Position numbers and translations under genes: made by a program. Positions 1-5,228 of a stretch of 6,476 nucleotides of DNA are shown one piece after another. The notes beneath the pieces were generated by a model. That model was not told where the DNA came from and did no database searches. It saw only the letters and a list, made by a program, of their open reading frames with translations. Position 1 is the first letter of the stretch. The number at the start of each line of letters is the position of its first letter. Origin of the DNA: Polynucleobacter sp. UBA962 (GTDB taxonomy: Bacteria; Pseudomonadota; Gammaproteobacteria; Burkholderiales; Burkholderiaceae); the NCBI GenBank assembly GCA_002292975.1, contig DBCI01000020.1, positions 1 through 6,476 on the forward strand. The letters are read 5' to 3'.

Positions 1-480
1 ACAACTACTGCATCTGCACCATCCGACCTCTACTTCCAAGGTGGTTCTGATATCTCTACCCCGAATATGGTCGTGTATGACGCGATTAACGTCCGCACTG
101 ACACAACCACAGGTGGTTTTCAGGCAATGAACAACGTTGGCGGTCAAGTATCAGTTCTTAATAGTTATACCAATACTCATGCACAGGCGACCTGGGCCAC
201 TGCTTTTAGCACCATGGGTACTTTTGTGGATGCCGCTGTGGATCTGATCTCTGAGCAACGCTCGAATATGGGTGCTCTACAGAACCGGATTAGTTATATT
301 AACCAGAACTTAGAAGCCTACAGCACTAATTTGCAGAGCTCACGCTCGGCCATTATGGATACGGACTTTGCTGCTGAAACAGCAAAACTCACCAAGGGTC
401 AGATCATGCAACAGGCTGCAACGGCGATGTTGGCGCAAGCAAACCAGATGCCAAACGTTGTGTTGTCCTTGTTGAAGTAA
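1..480 (+). CDS. fliC: Flagellin, C-terminal part (5' end outside window)
   Basis: This is the structural subunit of the flagellar filament, exported by the flagellar type III system and polymerised outside the cell. The frame is open from base 1, so the visible 159 codons are the C-terminal part of a longer protein and the ATG at 67 is internal. The last 90 or so residues show the conserved flagellin D1/D0 C-terminal helices. They include a stretch with ISEQRSNMGALQNR, then NLEAYSTNLQSSRSAI followed by MDTDFAAETAKLTKGQI, and the terminal helix with QQAATAMLAQANQMPNVVLSLL. This C-terminal helix is the part bound by FliS in known systems, and a FliS gene lies downstream. The residues before about position 50 belong to the variable surface domain and are not recognisable. 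Whether this is the only flagellin gene of the organism cannot be seen, so the symbol is a family-level name. Confidence 0.95.
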   Translation, partial: TTTASAPSDLYFQGGSDISTPNMVVYDAINVRTDTTTGGFQAMNNVGGQVSVLNSYTNTHAQATWATAFSTMGTFVDAAVDLISEQRSNMGALQNRISYINQNLEAYSTNLQSSRSAIMDTDFAAETAKLTKGQIMQQAATAMLAQANQMPNVVLSLLK

Positions 481-490
481 ATCCCTTGGT

Positions 491-526
491 TGACGCATAG
501 TGTGATTTATTCCACACTATGCGTCA
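491..526 (+). terminator. Perfect 14-bp hairpin after flagellin, no T-tract
   Basis: Positions 491-504 (TGACGCATAGTGTG) are exactly complementary to 513-526, with an 8-base loop (ATTTATTC). The hairpin begins 10 bases after the flagellin stop codon and ends 31 bases before flaG. It is followed by GTAGCTAG rather than a run of T, so it is not a classical intrinsic terminator. By inference it could be a partial terminator or a 3' stabilising structure that keeps flagellin mRNA in excess over flaG, which has no obvious promoter of its own in this gap. Confidence 0.6.
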
Positions 527-557
527 GTAGCTAGAAAGTACAGAGGAGAAGTGGTAA

Positions 558-953
558 ATGAGCACAACAGTAAACGCATACAATAGCGCCGCTAGCGCCG
601 GAGTACTGCAGTCTGCTGGCACATTGTCTAGCAGTACTGCACCTCAGGTGAAGACGGATGCAGAGATCATCACCCAGGTGGTAACGACCGAGATTAAGCC
701 CTCCAATATTAATGAGGTGAGCCAGCCAACCCGTGAAGCAGTGGCAAAAGCTGCCGCCGATCTTCAACAATTTGTCCAGTCAATGGGCCGCAATCTGAAT
801 TTTTCCGTTGACGAGACTACCGGCTACCACGTAGTGAAAGTGGTAAATCCCTCCACGGGAGAGCTTGTACGTCAACTGCCATCAGAAGAGTTACTCAAAA
901 TCGCCAGAGACTTCCAGCGTCTTAATAACGTTTTGGTGAGTCAGCGGGCTTAA
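558..953 (+). CDS. flaG: FlaG family flagellar protein
   Basis: Small cytoplasmic or exported protein of the FlaG family, found next to flagellin and fliD in many polar flagellar clusters. Loss of family members alters filament length in some species, but the biochemical role is not settled. The 131-residue length is typical. The N-terminal 50 residues are low in complexity (Ser/Ala/Thr rich). The FlaG domain covers about residues 59-128. It has a predicted helix (REAVAKAAADLQQFVQSM), then the hallmark core LNFSVDETTGYHVVKVVNP with STGELVRQLPSEELL, and a final helix. A good ribosome binding site (GAGGAG, 543-548) precedes the ATG at 558. The gene follows flagellin by 77 bases containing a strong hairpin, and is separated from fliD by a sigma-54 type promoter. 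It is therefore probably read with flagellin rather than with fliD. Confidence 0.9.
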   Translation: MSTTVNAYNSAASAGVLQSAGTLSSSTAPQVKTDAEIITQVVTTEIKPSNINEVSQPTREAVAKAAADLQQFVQSMGRNLNFSVDETTGYHVVKVVNPSTGELVRQLPSEELLKIARDFQRLNNVLVSQRA

Positions 954-976
954 CTGACACGGGCTTATTCTTAGGT

Positions 977-992
977 TGGCATGAATATTGCT
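977..992 (+). promoter_or_regulatory. Sigma-54 (RpoN) -24/-12 promoter for fliD
   Basis: TTGGCATG (976-983) and TTGCT (988-992) match the sigma-54 consensus TGGCAC-N5-TTGC, with GG at 978-979 and GC at 990-991 separated by exactly 10 bases, the invariant spacing. The predicted transcript start is near 1003, giving a leader of about 33 bases before the fliD ATG. The site lies entirely in the flaG-fliD gap. Such promoters need an enhancer-binding activator (FleQ/FlrC type in flagellar systems). I could not recognise an activator site. Confidence 0.8.
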
Positions 993-1035
993 TAATACAA
1001 AGCATAAACTTTCACCTACAGTATAAAAAATCAAT

Positions 1036-2478
1036 ATGGCAGTCTCGTCTACATCGAACACAAACTCAACAATATCCATTGATGTCGCTGGTATTGTTGA
1101 GGGGCTTATGAAGATTGAGAAAAAGCCACTTGAGACTCTTCAGGCAAAAATTACAACAAAAGAAACTGTAATAAGTGATTTAGGGACTATCAAAAGTAAA
1201 GTCGCGACATTTCAAGACGCTTTGGATGAGCTCGAAGATCCAAGTAATTTTGAAAACACGACATCAAGCTCAACTGATTCAAGTGTAATTCAAGCCAGTT
1301 CGACTAGCGGTGCTTTGCTTGGTAGTTACACAATTACTGATGTAGTAATGGCTACAGCAACCAAAACATTTTTAACTGGGACAATCAGTGCAGGAAGTAC
1401 TACCAAATTTAGCTCAAACTTATCAACGGTTACTCTTCCTGATAGTACAAACGGCTTCACAATACAGATAGGTAGCTTAGGAACAATATATAAATCAATT
1501 GGTAGCCCAAATGGTGAATCAGTTTTAAGTGCTACCCCCACCATTACGGATATAGCCGATTGGGTTAACTCTCTAGGGATTGATGCGAGCGCTTCTGTAG
1601 TAGCAGTCGACACTGATGAGACCGAATGGGCTTTGATCATTCGGGGCAAAGAAACAGGATCTGATTACGATGTGATTACAAATTTAGACGCAAGTTCTAG
1701 TTTTGCTGTTACCAATGTAAATGCAGCAGATGCTGCGTTTACGCTTGATGGAATTAATTACACCCGTTCAAGCAATTCCATTAATGATGTTATCAATGGG
1801 GTTACTCTTCAGTTAATGAGCGATGATGACTCGGTATCTGGGACAACAATATCTGTTATGCAGGGAACGGATAATTCTCAAACTATTATTGAGGACTTAA
1901 TTACCGCATACAACGATCTGATCGATACCTATAAGACCCTGACTGCAAACTCCTATAACTCAGACTCTGGTGAGACTGGCACTTTTGCTAACAATCCTAC
2001 GATGCTTTACTTTGTCAATGAAATTAAGAGTCGGTTTGCTACAGGTATCGTTTACGGAACAGACGCTACCGACACCATTAGCCTTGGAGAAATGGGAATT
2101 TATTTATCAGTAGATGGGGTCGCTAGCTTTAATTCAGAAGACTTCGAGTCAGCACAGGCTGATGGTTTGCAATCCAAATTGGCAGAGGGTGCTTATATGG
2201 GTTACAACGATAGTGATGACTATCTAAATTACTATATTACAGAATTGATAGGCTCTACTGGTAGTGGCGGAATTTTTGCAGATATCGTTGTTAACGAACA
2301 AGAGGCTGTTGATGGTTTGTACGATAAAGAAGACACCTTACAGGATCGCTTAACTTCCATTCAGAATAACTATATTACTCAATATTCTGCACTGAATGCC
2401 TTGCTTTATCAATTAAGCATTACTAGTAATTCATTAACAAGTGCTCTCGATGCACTTTCTAATAATAACAATAACTAA
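1036..2478 (+). CDS. fliD: Flagellar filament cap protein FliD (HAP2)
   Basis: FliD forms the oligomeric cap at the distal end of the filament and guides insertion of flagellin subunits. The protein has 480 residues, within the usual range. The N-terminal FliD domain (about 12-110) begins with the typical pattern IDVAGIVEGLMKIEKKPLETL followed by a heptad-rich helix containing SDLGTIKSKVATFQDAL. The central part is Ser/Thr/Asp-rich variable surface domain. The C-terminal FliD domain runs from about 225 to 470. It includes NSINDVINGVTLQL, the segment TIIEDLITAYNDLIDTYKTL, and a final amphipathic helix ending with QYSALNALLYQLSITSNSL. The chain closes with five asparagines. I see no convincing Shine-Dalgarno sequence before the ATG (AAAAAATCAAT), although the reading frame and N-terminal domain support this start. 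Composition is markedly AT-rich: two sampled 60-base rows, 1441-1500 and 2341-2400, contain about 32% and 37% GC. Rows in flaG (721-780) and the FliK-like gene (3961-4020) are near 55%. Confidence 0.92.
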   Translation: MAVSSTSNTNSTISIDVAGIVEGLMKIEKKPLETLQAKITTKETVISDLGTIKSKVATFQDALDELEDPSNFENTTSSSTDSSVIQASSTSGALLGSYTITDVVMATATKTFLTGTISAGSTTKFSSNLSTVTLPDSTNGFTIQIGSLGTIYKSIGSPNGESVLSATPTITDIADWVNSLGIDASASVVAVDTDETEWALIIRGKETGSDYDVITNLDASSSFAVTNVNAADAAFTLDGINYTRSSNSINDVINGVTLQLMSDDDSVSGTTISVMQGTDNSQTIIEDLITAYNDLIDTYKTLTANSYNSDSGETGTFANNPTMLYFVNEIKSRFATGIVYGTDATDTISLGEMGIYLSVDGVASFNSEDFESAQADGLQSKLAEGAYMGYNDSDDYLNYYITELIGSTGSGGIFADIVVNEQEAVDGLYDKEDTLQDRLTSIQNNYITQYSALNALLYQLSITSNSLTSALDALSNNNNN

Positions 2479-2494
2479 TTTCTGAGGAATTTTT

Positions 2495-2935
2495 ATGAAC
2501 GCACGCGCTGCTAAGTTATATGCCAACAATGATGCTGAGACGGGTGTGAATTCTCTTAGCTCGGGTCAACTAATAGTACTCATTTATGAACGAGTGTTTG
2601 ATAATCTAAAGTTAGGTAAGCATGCCCTTGAAAATGGTCAGCATGGTGTTGAAGCATTTACCAAGGCACATGATTTAATTCAGCAGGGGTTGTTGGCTTG
2701 TCTTGACTTTAAGGCAGGCGCTGAGGTTGCCCAAAATCTGGGAGCTATTTATGAGTGGTCCCTACGCGAGATCATCAATGCTCGAGTGACCAAGTCGCCC
2801 GAGAAGATCCAAGAGGTTTTAGATGTTCTAACTCCGCTGTATGAAGCTTGGGTGAGCCTAGCACCTAAAGAGCCTGTACCAGATTTGCAGGCCGTGAGTT
2901 CCAGTAACCCTGCGCGAGTTGCTGCAGCCTATTAA
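2495..2935 (+). CDS. fliS: Flagellin-specific export chaperone FliS
   Basis: FliS is a small helical cytoplasmic chaperone that binds the C-terminal helix of flagellin, prevents premature polymerisation and presents it to the export gate. The protein has 146 residues, slightly longer than common FliS (about 125-135) because of a loose tail after residue 125. Family features are visible in order: Tyr9 in the N-terminal segment, helix 1 with LSSGQLIVLIYERVFDNL (21-38), a central helix ending LLACLDF (66-72), then AQNLGAIYEWSLREIINA (79-96), and VLDVLTPLYEAW (108-119). A clear ribosome binding site (GAGGA, 2484-2488) precedes the ATG at 2495. It starts 16 bases after the fliD stop, so the two are almost certainly cotranscribed from the sigma-54 promoter. 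No fliT-like gene follows, unlike some gammaproteobacterial clusters. Confidence 0.92.
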   Translation: MNARAAKLYANNDAETGVNSLSSGQLIVLIYERVFDNLKLGKHALENGQHGVEAFTKAHDLIQQGLLACLDFKAGAEVAQNLGAIYEWSLREIINARVTKSPEKIQEVLDVLTPLYEAWVSLAPKEPVPDLQAVSSSNPARVAAAY

Positions 2936-3098
2936 AGCCGTACCGTTATTGTCTAGGCTTTAAGGCCTTAGGGCATCAGGCTTGGTGAACAATGCTTTCT
3001 GATTAGCATTACCTAAATGGCTAATTTAGCCGTAATATAAAGGTATGCGCCAGTTTGACCGAGTGCGCAGGGAGTTACGGATTGATTAGGGGGTTAGG
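2936..3098 (+). repeat. Gap with small overlapping inverted repeats
   Basis: This 163-base gap between fliS and the FliK-like gene has no open frame of interest but several short inverted repeats. TAAAGCC (2933-2939, overlapping the fliS stop) pairs with GGCTTTA (2956-2962). TAAGGCCTTA (2961-2970) is a perfect palindrome. ATTAGC (3002-3007) pairs with GCTAAT (3020-3025), and CTAAAT (3013-3018) pairs with ATTTAG (3024-3029), so these two stems are mutually exclusive. None is followed by a T-tract. I see no convincing sigma-70, sigma-28 or sigma-54 promoter here. Confidence 0.35.
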
Positions 3099-4130
3099 GT
3101 GGCAATACAGATTCCGACCACTGGCATACCAGCAAACCCAATCGTGGAGTTTCACCGTAATGATTTGGTGAATCCACCAGGCGCCCCATCCGTCGTTGAA
3201 AACCTCAAAGCAGTTGACCCTCGAGTAGCACTCAATATGGCCTTGCCGGTCAATGATGCTAATCCAAGTGTGACCCTACACAATGCCATACAAGCAGCCA
3301 TGCTCAAGGGCAGTCAATTGGCAGAGCCCGGGGTTAATCAGGCAGTACTTCTGGAACTCTCGAAGACCCAAACCAAATTAGACCCCGCTACAGCAGCTGT
3401 ACTTGCAGATGCTAAATCAACCGTGTCTCCAAGCCTTAGTCGTCTTGATAACTTAGGTAGTGCTGCCTTGGGACAACTTCTTTCTAATATCTTGGAAGCA
3501 GAAGACCTTGATCCTAATTTGGCTCTAAAGAACAAGACCAATACTGCAGTCGTAGCCTGGCCGTTGGGCGATCGCGAGGTGGCACTCTCCACCGATCCAC
3601 GTGCAGCCATGAACATCTTGCATCAAAACTTGCAAAACTCCGGCATCTTTGCAGGCGAGCAAATCAAGAAATTACTGATGCCAGCGGCACTATCGATTGC
3701 CGAGGAGGCGGAGAGTTTTGATGGCGATGTGCCACAAAAAGCTGCTTCACTTTTATCGCAACTGAATTCTGATTCACCGCAAGTACGCGATGCGGTCAAG
3801 TTATTATTGCGAGGTGATCTTGCTTGGCAAGGATTGCTCCTACCCAATCTCTATGTTGTATTTAAGCGCGAAGATGCCTGGCAACAAAATGAGGAAGATC
3901 CCAGTCAAATAAGCAAGGGCGCACGCATCACCATGGAAGTGGATCTACCCCATCTGGGTAAGCTCACTGTGATCGGTACCCAGTTTGGCGAGAGTGTGAA
4001 CCTAAGGATTGAGACCTCGGCTCAAACCAAATCAATTCTCTCGGAGCGGTTAACGGATCTGCAAGATCAAATCAATCAACATGTAAAAGCAGAAACGCAT
4101 GTGGCCATCAGTGATGGGGTGACACTATGA
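3099..4130 (+). CDS. FliK-like protein with flagellar hook-length control C-terminal domain
   Basis: A 343-residue protein whose C-terminal 100 residues resemble the FliK 'Flg_hook' domain, which in FliK interacts with FlhB to switch export from hook to filament substrates. The match is the segment ITMEVDLPHLGKLTVIGTQF (277-296) followed by NLRIETSAQTKSILSERLTDLQ (301-322). This is the alternating beta-strand/helix pattern with the characteristic L-P-x-L-G turn. A preceding segment (SGIFAGEQI 181-189 and AWQGLLLPNLYVVF 242-255) also recalls FliK-like proteins found beside FlhB-tail genes. The first 120 residues are Ala/Pro/Asn-rich and probably disordered. Translation starts at GTG 3099, preceded by AGGGGG (3088-3093) at good spacing. 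Its stop overlaps the next start (ATGA), indicating coupled translation. The usual fliK lies with hook-basal body genes, so this may be a second, paralogous FliK-type protein. I leave the symbol blank. Confidence 0.75.
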   Translation: MAIQIPTTGIPANPIVEFHRNDLVNPPGAPSVVENLKAVDPRVALNMALPVNDANPSVTLHNAIQAAMLKGSQLAEPGVNQAVLLELSKTQTKLDPATAAVLADAKSTVSPSLSRLDNLGSAALGQLLSNILEAEDLDPNLALKNKTNTAVVAWPLGDREVALSTDPRAAMNILHQNLQNSGIFAGEQIKKLLMPAALSIAEEAESFDGDVPQKAASLLSQLNSDSPQVRDAVKLLLRGDLAWQGLLLPNLYVVFKREDAWQQNEEDPSQISKGARITMEVDLPHLGKLTVIGTQFGESVNLRIETSAQTKSILSERLTDLQDQINQHVKAETHVAISDGVTL

Positions 4131-4420
4131 CACCCAATAGCCCTAATAAAGTACTCAAGGCCGTTGCTCTCAAGTATGAGCTCAATGGCACAGCCCCACG
4201 GGTCACCGGTCAAGGTGAGGGCTATGTGGCTGAAGCAATCCTAGCGAAGGCCAAAGAGTTTGGTATACCAACGCGTAATGAGCCAGAGCTTGTGGAGTTC
4301 TTAATGCAACTCAAACTCAATGATGTCGTGCCACCCGATTTGTATGCTGCAGTTGCGGAAGTATTAGCGTGGGCCTATGAGATTGATGGTAAGACTGTGC
4401 CGGAGCCACCTAAAACCTGA
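4127..4420 (+). CDS. Stand-alone FlhB/EscU cytoplasmic-tail homologue without NPTH motif
   Basis: A 97-residue soluble protein matching only the cytoplasmic C-terminal domain of the export switch protein FlhB. It has no membrane segments. Recognisable parts are AVALKY (12-17), the segment APRVTGQGEGYVAEAILAKA (24-43), KEFGIPT (44-50) and the hallmark PPDLYAAVAEVLAWAYEID near the C-terminus. In FlhB the sequence before AVALKY is NPTHY, where the chain cleaves itself after Asn. Here the aligned residues are NKVLK (7-11): the Asn is present but Pro-Thr-His is absent, so autocleavage is not expected. Small FlhB-like (FhlB/YlqH-type) proteins are known in flagellated bacteria, and one can partly replace the FlhB tail in Salmonella-type systems. 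The gene overlaps the FliK-like gene by four bases (ATGA), so the pair may interact as FliK and FlhB do. No gene of the flagellar cluster follows it here. Confidence 0.85.
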   Translation: MTPNSPNKVLKAVALKYELNGTAPRVTGQGEGYVAEAILAKAKEFGIPTRNEPELVEFLMQLKLNDVVPPDLYAAVAEVLAWAYEIDGKTVPEPPKT

Positions 4421-4432
4421 TTGTCTTAATGG

Positions 4433-4461
4433 GTGACGGAATTTTTGCAAAGTGCTAATAT
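4433..4461 (+). promoter_or_regulatory. Candidate sigma-70 promoter of the decayed TA pair
   Basis: GTGACG (4433-4438, four of six matches to TTGACA) and TAATAT (4456-4461) are separated by 17 bases. TGC directly before the -10 makes an extended -10 element. The -10 ends six bases before the ATG at 4468, so a transcript would begin at or next to the start codon. This is a visual match only. Confidence 0.4.
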
Positions 4462-4467
4462 TTACGC

Positions 4468-4689
4468 ATGATTGATTGGTCAAACTGCCCAGTAGTTGAA
4501 AGTGCTCAAGATCGGGTTAGCGGAGCCTTGGTCTTTGCCGGTTCTCGAGTACCCATTTCAGCTCTTTTTGAAAACCTTGAAGATGGTGTTACTGCGAAAG
4601 AATTCACGTAAATCTTTCCAGGGGTTCGTCTTGAACAGGTTAGAGCAGTTTTAGATTTTGCCGCCAAGAACTCCCTCACTTTTGCGTGA
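4468..4689 (+). pseudogene. DUF433 antitoxin gene with internal stop codon
   Basis: Reading from ATG 4468 gives 47 residues, then TAA at 4609-4611, then 25 more residues in the same frame to TGA at 4687-4689. Across the stop the translation keeps the DUF433 antitoxin pattern: MIDWSNCPVVES, then RVSGALVFAGSRVPISALFE, then NLEDGVTAKEFT, stop, then [20 protein letters not shown]. In family members as I recall them, the segment around the stop reads like EFLEWFPGV. The stop thus sits where Glu is expected, one G-to-T change from GAA. No frameshift is needed and the full length (73 codons) is right for the family. Antitoxins of this family pair with PIN-like DUF5615 toxins, and such a start follows directly. 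Whether the 47-residue stub has any function is unknown; it keeps the first half only. I found no Shine-Dalgarno sequence before the ATG. Confidence 0.8.
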
Positions 4690-4805
4690 AAGTTTTATTT
4701 GATCAGGGAACCCCTGCGCCTTTAAGAGATTATTTAATCATTTACGTTTCGCCGTTACCAAAGATATTTGTAAAAAGGTCGAATTTGGGGCATGGTGTTG
4801 AGTAG
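4686..4805 (+). pseudogene. Truncated DUF5615 (PIN-like) toxin remnant
   Basis: From GTG 4686, overlapping the antitoxin stop as GTGA, the frame reads [17 protein letters not shown] (to 4736). This is the typical start of DUF5615 PIN-like toxins, with the conserved acidic residue in LFDQG. It then continues as unrelated residues ([11 protein letters not shown] and onward) to TAG at 4803-4805, a total of 39 codons. Family members are about 110-120 residues and should continue with a His-x-Val and a Gly-Trp motif, which I do not find in any forward frame. The gene is therefore broken at about 4737 by deletion or insertion rather than by a point change. The four-base overlap with the antitoxin frame supports the two being a former operon. 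The short length of the match (17 residues) is the main uncertainty. Confidence 0.6.
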
Positions 4806-4865
4806 GTGGCAAGAACAGTCGCACCCAAAATCGAAATGATCGCCACTTTGGGTTAAAGGATATTT
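4737..4865. other. Unassigned segment between toxin break and hip operator
   Basis: About 130 bases with no recognisable gene. It contains one inverted repeat, ACCCAAA (4823-4829) with TTTGGGT (4847-4853), not followed by a T-tract. On the minus strand a short open stretch of about 35 codons (ending in TAA near 4742) is present but resembles nothing I know. The segment may be foreign to the DUF433/DUF5615 pair, for example the scar of a mobile element or of the event that brought in hipBA. Confidence 0.4.
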
Positions 4866-4914
4866 TGTATCACATTATACACAAATATTGTCTTTTTGTA
4901 TATAATGTGATACA
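4866..4914. promoter_or_regulatory. hipBA promoter/operator: 20-bp inverted repeat
   Basis: Positions 4866-4885 and 4895-4914 are inverted copies with 19 of 20 pairs matching (mismatch at 4880/4900) around a 9-base centre. The outer 14 bases of each arm (TGTATCACATTATA and its complement) are perfect. The right arm contains a perfect -10 TATAAT (4901-4906) and its last base is the A of the hipB ATG. No strong -35 is visible 16-18 bases upstream. The position is that expected for autorepression by the HipB-like protein, alone or with HipA. The left arm carries the same TATAAT on the minus strand, so a divergent promoter is possible. Confidence 0.75.
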
Positions 4915-5228
4915 TGCCAAGTAAACCACAGCCCATATTCCCATCGGAACAGAAAATCCTTGCTGGTCTAGGCGAGCGCATCAGGCTTGCTCGTTTGCGT
5001 CGAGGTATTTCCGCAGAAGCTCTGGCTGAGCGATCCTCTATTTCTAGGACAACCCTGCATCGGGCAGAGCAAGGTTTTCCTGCGGTAGCGATTGGTACCT
5101 ATCTCAGAATCATGGCTGCACTGCAACTACAAGAAGACTTTAATTTACTGGCGAAGGATGATTTGCTTGGGCGGCGCTTACAGGATTTGGAGTTATCGAA
5201 AGTAAGGAAACAGAGTGGCAGAAGTTAA
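4914..5228 (+). CDS. hipB: HipB-like XRE-family antitoxin/repressor
   Basis: A 104-residue DNA-binding protein with one Cro/C1-type helix-turn-helix at about residues 18-75. It starts with a helix (GLGERIRLARLRRGISAEAL), followed by the turn and the recognition helix SISRTTLHRAEQG (42-54), then a closing helix with LRIMAAL. The tail (LLGRRLQDLELSKVRKQ) is basic and charged, as in HipB-like partners. In HipBA systems the antitoxin binds HipA and represses its own operon. The 20-bp inverted repeat at 4866-4914 is the obvious candidate operator. No Shine-Dalgarno sequence precedes the ATG, and the consensus -10 ends seven bases before it, so the mRNA is probably leaderless. The 14-base overlap with the kinase gene supports an operon. 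The symbol is by family and position; the sequence differs from the E. coli protein. Confidence 0.85.
   Translation: MPSKPQPIFPSEQKILAGLGERIRLARLRRGISAEALAERSSISRTTLHRAEQGFPAVAIGTYLRIMAALQLQEDFNLLAKDDLLGRRLQDLELSKVRKQSGRS

Noticed and set aside
22..42. Translated SDLYFQG in flagellin resembles a TEV protease site, hinting at a construct
   Set aside because: The key Glu is missing and the surrounding sequence is natural flagellin and genomic context; most likely coincidence.
602..641. Direct repeat AGTACTGCA (602-610 and 633-641) at the start of flaG
   Set aside because: Only nine bases, inside a low-complexity Ser/Ala coding region; not evidence of a repeat element.
1326..1649. Minus-strand open frame of 107 codons inside fliD, and similar minus-strand frames at 531-770, 3338-3616, 3623-3847, 5324-5539 and 5761-5994
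   Set aside because: They lie antisense to well-supported genes and their translations show no recognisable domain; they are shadows of the coding strand.
2984..2995. Possible sigma-54 site (TTGGTGAACAATGC) after fliS
   Set aside because: GG and GC are 8 bases apart instead of the required 10.
3014..3036. Possible sigma-28 promoter (TAAA ... GCCGTAAT) before the FliK-like gene
   Set aside because: Only 11 bases separate TAAA from GCCG, whereas the sigma-28 consensus needs about 15, and the -10 box is imperfect.
3046..3069. TGCGC/GCGCA inverted repeat as a terminator or regulatory hairpin
   Set aside because: Only a 5-bp stem with a 14-base loop and no T-tract; expected by chance.
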